Assembly: GCA_964370445.1 (NCBI GenBank)
Contig: CAYJJK010000111.1
Location: forward strand, 1-7,608
DNA length: 7,608 nucleotides
Direction of reading: 5' to 3'
Source of the DNA: JAAYCI01 sp964370445
Lineage (GTDB): Bacteria; Bacillota; Clostridia; Oscillospirales; Ruminococcaceae
Position numbers and translations under genes: made by a program
Notes under the pieces: generated by a model
Database searches by the model: none
What the model was told of the DNA's origin: nothing
Seen by the model: the letters and a program-made list of their open reading frames with translations, nothing else
Shown here: in pieces, positions 6,551 to 7,608 of the stretch
Layout of the letters: the number at the start of each line of letters is the position of its first letter
How positions within the stretch are numbered: position 1 is the first letter of the stretch

Positions 6551-6739
6551 ATGGCAAAGTGCAGCATTTGCGGAAAGGGCGTTACCTTCGGCATCAAGCT
6601 TTCGCATTCCCACCGTCGTAGCAACCGCATGTGGAAACCAAATGTGAAGCGCGTAAAGGCCGTTGTGGACGGTTCGCCCAGGACGGTCTACGCCTGCACC
6701 CGTTGTTTGCGTTCGGGCAAAGTAACCCGTGCCGTCTAA
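6551..6739 (+). CDS. rpmB: 50S ribosomal protein L28
   Basis: The 62-residue, Lys/Arg-rich protein begins MAKCSICGKG and matches bacterial L28, a component of the large ribosomal subunit. It is the zinc-binding form: C4-x2-C7 and C49-x2-C52 form a four-cysteine ribbon, as in many Firmicutes. Length is normal for the family. The ATG at 6551 is preferred over an in-frame upstream ATG at 6527 because GAGGAGGTG (6536-6544) is placed six bases before it and because MAKC is the family's usual N-terminus. It has its own promoter and terminator and so is a single-gene transcript. Confidence 0.97.
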   Translation: MAKCSICGKGVTFGIKLSHSHRRSNRMWKPNVKRVKAVVDGSPRTVYACTRCLRSGKVTRAV

Positions 6740-6766
6740 CGAATATTTAACACAGTTTTCAACAAC

Positions 6767-6795
6767 AAAACCGCCTTTGGGCGGTTTTTGTTTTT
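6767..6795 (+). terminator. Intrinsic terminator of rpmB
   Basis: CCGCC (6771-6775) pairs with GGCGG (6780-6784) around a TTTG loop. The stem is extended by AAAA/TTTT pairs, and TTTTTGTTTTT (6785-6795) follows. It lies 28 bases after the rpmB stop and has no competing structure. Confidence 0.93.
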
Positions 6796-6865
6796 ACTTA
6801 TACACTCCCTACTTTTCAGCTTTTGGGTTTTAATTGTTTTTTTACTACCTTTTTGTTTTAAATCA

Positions 6866-6874
6866 TGTTACAAT
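6866..6874 (+). promoter_or_regulatory. Likely extended -10 promoter of the sdaAB-sdaAA operon
   Basis: TGTTACAAT gives an extended -10 (TG, one base, TACAAT at 6869-6874). The -35 region is a T-rich tract without a good hexamer. The leader to the sdaAB start would be about 30 bases. Confidence 0.5.
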
Positions 6875-6893
6875 GTCGATAGTACTTATGTAG

Positions 6894-6903
6894 AAGGTGG
6901 TGA
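6894..6903 (+). promoter_or_regulatory. Ribosome binding site that fixes the sdaAB start at TTG 6912
   Basis: AAGGTGGTGA differs by one base from the ideal AAGGAGGTGA and ends eight bases before TTG at 6912. The in-frame GTG codons at 6897 and 6900 lie inside this site and so cannot use it. Confidence 0.7.
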
Positions 6904-6911
6904 GACGCGAT

Positions 6912-7400
6912 TTGGAATTGAGCATTTTTGAAATCTTAGGCCCTGTTATGATCGGACCTTCTTCAAGCCATACCGCAGGGGCAGCCCGTTTGGGACGTGT
7001 GGCGGCAATCATTGCTAAAAAAGAGTTTGATGTTGTTTCTTTTGGCCTTTCGGGCTCATTCGCCAAAACAGGCAAACCCCACGGCACGCACAAAGCATTG
7101 CTAGCTGGTTCTCTTGGGTTGCATACAGATGATGTTCGCCTAAGAGATGCATTTCACGAGGCAGAACAACGAGGTATACGATCTGAATTTCATGAAGAAG
7201 ATCTTGAAGATATCCATGAAAATGCAGTCCACATCCGTTTTTTTCACTTAGATGGTAGCCATAGCGACATCTATGGCGCCTCTATTGGCGGAGGGCAAAT
7301 CAGTATTCGACGCATCGGTGATTTACATACTGAAATTACGGCCACCAGCCCTACTTTAGTGGTTTATTATCTAGACAAACCAGGTTTGTTAGTAAAATGA
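6912..7400 (+). CDS. sdaAB: L-serine dehydratase, iron-sulfur type, beta subunit; frame broken in the ACT domain
   Basis: The beta chain of the oxygen-sensitive [4Fe-4S] L-serine ammonia-lyase, which with SdaAA converts L-serine to pyruvate and ammonia in the cytoplasm. Clear family signatures are GPVMIGPSSSHTAGAARLGR (10-29), SGSFAKT and GASIGGGQISI. This frame gives 162 residues and stops at TGA 7398-7400 just after DKPGLLVK, the first strand of the C-terminal ACT domain. The rest of that domain continues without loss in the -1 frame from 7397. Joined, the two give 223 residues, close to the 220 of Bacillus SdaAB. Thus one base appears to be missing at the AAAA run (7394-7397): a fifth A would restore the frame. 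Sequencing error, a recent mutation or translational slippage are all possible. The TTG start at 6912 is chosen from the ribosome site; the protein then starts MELSIFEILGP as in relatives. Confidence 0.85.
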   Translation: MELSIFEILGPVMIGPSSSHTAGAARLGRVAAIIAKKEFDVVSFGLSGSFAKTGKPHGTHKALLAGSLGLHTDDVRLRDAFHEAEQRGIRSEFHEEDLEDIHENAVHIRFFHLDGSHSDIYGASIGGGQISIRRIGDLHTEITATSPTLVVYYLDKPGLLVK

Positions 7401-7582
7401 GCCGTGTTTTGGCAAAAAAGGAAATTAATAACGCCCTCATGCGTGTTTCTCGCACTGTAAAAGGCGGGTTTGCCACCGCCGTTATTGAGGTAGATGAATC
7501 GTTTCCAGCTGATGTTGTATCGGCTGTGCGCGAGATAAACAATGTAACGGAGGTGATGGTAATCGATGTACCGGAGTTTTGA
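7397..7582 (+). CDS. sdaAB: C-terminal ACT-domain part of SdaAB in the -1 frame
   Basis: These 61 residues (MSRVLAKKEIN onward, ending IDVPEF) line up without gap with the ACT domain that normally ends SdaAB, where it serves as a small-molecule-sensing or structural module. The stop of the upstream part and this ATG overlap as ATGA. No ribosome site precedes 7397, and the fragment alone lacks the first ACT strand, so an independent protein is unlikely. I regard it as the second half of one gene, split by a frameshift. Its end overlaps sdaAA by 17 bases. Confidence 0.75.
   Translation: MSRVLAKKEINNALMRVSRTVKGGFATAVIEVDESFPADVVSAVREINNVTEVMVIDVPEF
7549..7556 (+). promoter_or_regulatory. Ribosome binding site of sdaAA inside the sdaAB coding end
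   Basis: GGAGGTGA, a near-perfect Shine-Dalgarno, lies nine bases before ATG 7566 and is buried in the sdaAB reading frame. This selects 7566 over the ATG at 7582, whose frame gives no recognisable protein. Confidence 0.75.
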
Positions 7583-7608
7583 TGAGCTGTTTTCGCCGGC
7601 AGACGAAC
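7566..7608 (+). CDS. sdaAA: L-serine dehydratase, iron-sulfur type, alpha subunit (5' end only)
   Basis: The first 14 codons, MYRSFDELFSPADE, are present before the window ends. The start resembles the N-terminus of SdaAA (M-Y-x-S followed by a helix), and the position directly after sdaAB is the standard Firmicute order. SdaAA carries the cysteine ligands of the iron-sulfur cluster, all beyond the window. Its ATG overlaps the last 17 bases of sdaAB in another frame, which with the internal ribosome site suggests translational coupling. The identification depends on context more than on sequence. Confidence 0.7.
   Translation, partial: MYRSFDELFSPADE

Noticed and set aside
1..7608. CRISPR array, tRNA, rRNA, insertion sequence or prophage attachment site
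   Set aside because: No regularly spaced direct repeats, tRNA-like cloverleaf, transposase frame or terminal inverted repeats were found on either strand.

Overview
The window looks like chromosomal DNA of a motile, flagellated low-to-moderate-GC Firmicute, most likely a clostridium-like anaerobe. Four things point there: a CheV coupling protein, a ComFB-family protein, a short 62-residue L28 with a four-cysteine zinc ribbon, and the two-subunit iron-sulfur L-serine dehydratase (sdaAB then sdaAA). Strong purine-rich Shine-Dalgarno sites, several GTG/TTG starts and extended -10 promoters fit the same picture. I cannot name the genus.

Left part, positions 1 to 5534, all on the minus strand. 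Read in the direction of transcription, the first unit is comFB-like gene, PilZ-domain gene and a large FtsA/PilM-type actin-like ATPase (gaps of 24 and 29 bases), driven by a near-consensus promoter at 5585-5613. After 143 AT-rich bases with a likely extended -10 promoter comes a second unit, cheV followed by an EAL-HDOD gene, closed by a strong hairpin at 63-99. The first 13 codons of a further minus-strand gene are cut by the left edge.

Right part, positions 5789 to 7608, all on the plus strand. A divergent promoter at 5706-5734 drives a membrane-anchored protein with a Ser/Gly/Met repeat stalk and a beta-rich C-terminal domain. Then comes rpmB (L28) with its own promoter and terminator, then the serine dehydratase operon. 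The sdaAB reading frame is broken at its ACT domain by a one-base shift at an AAAA run. The sdaAA start, overlapping the end of sdaAB by 17 bases, is just inside the right edge.

How the parts fit: PilZ and ComFB are both families with known cyclic-di-GMP receptors, EAL is the cyclic-di-GMP phosphodiesterase fold (here degraded), and CheV links receptors to CheA. The minus-strand block therefore reads as a signalling block that could connect cyclic-di-GMP, chemotaxis and an unusual FtsA-like filament protein. That ATPase carries a C-terminal tail in which an NG...GD pattern recurs at exactly 13-residue spacing, suggesting several beta-grasp modules. This protein and its coupling to PilZ and ComFB are the most interesting content of the window. 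The right part is mostly housekeeping.
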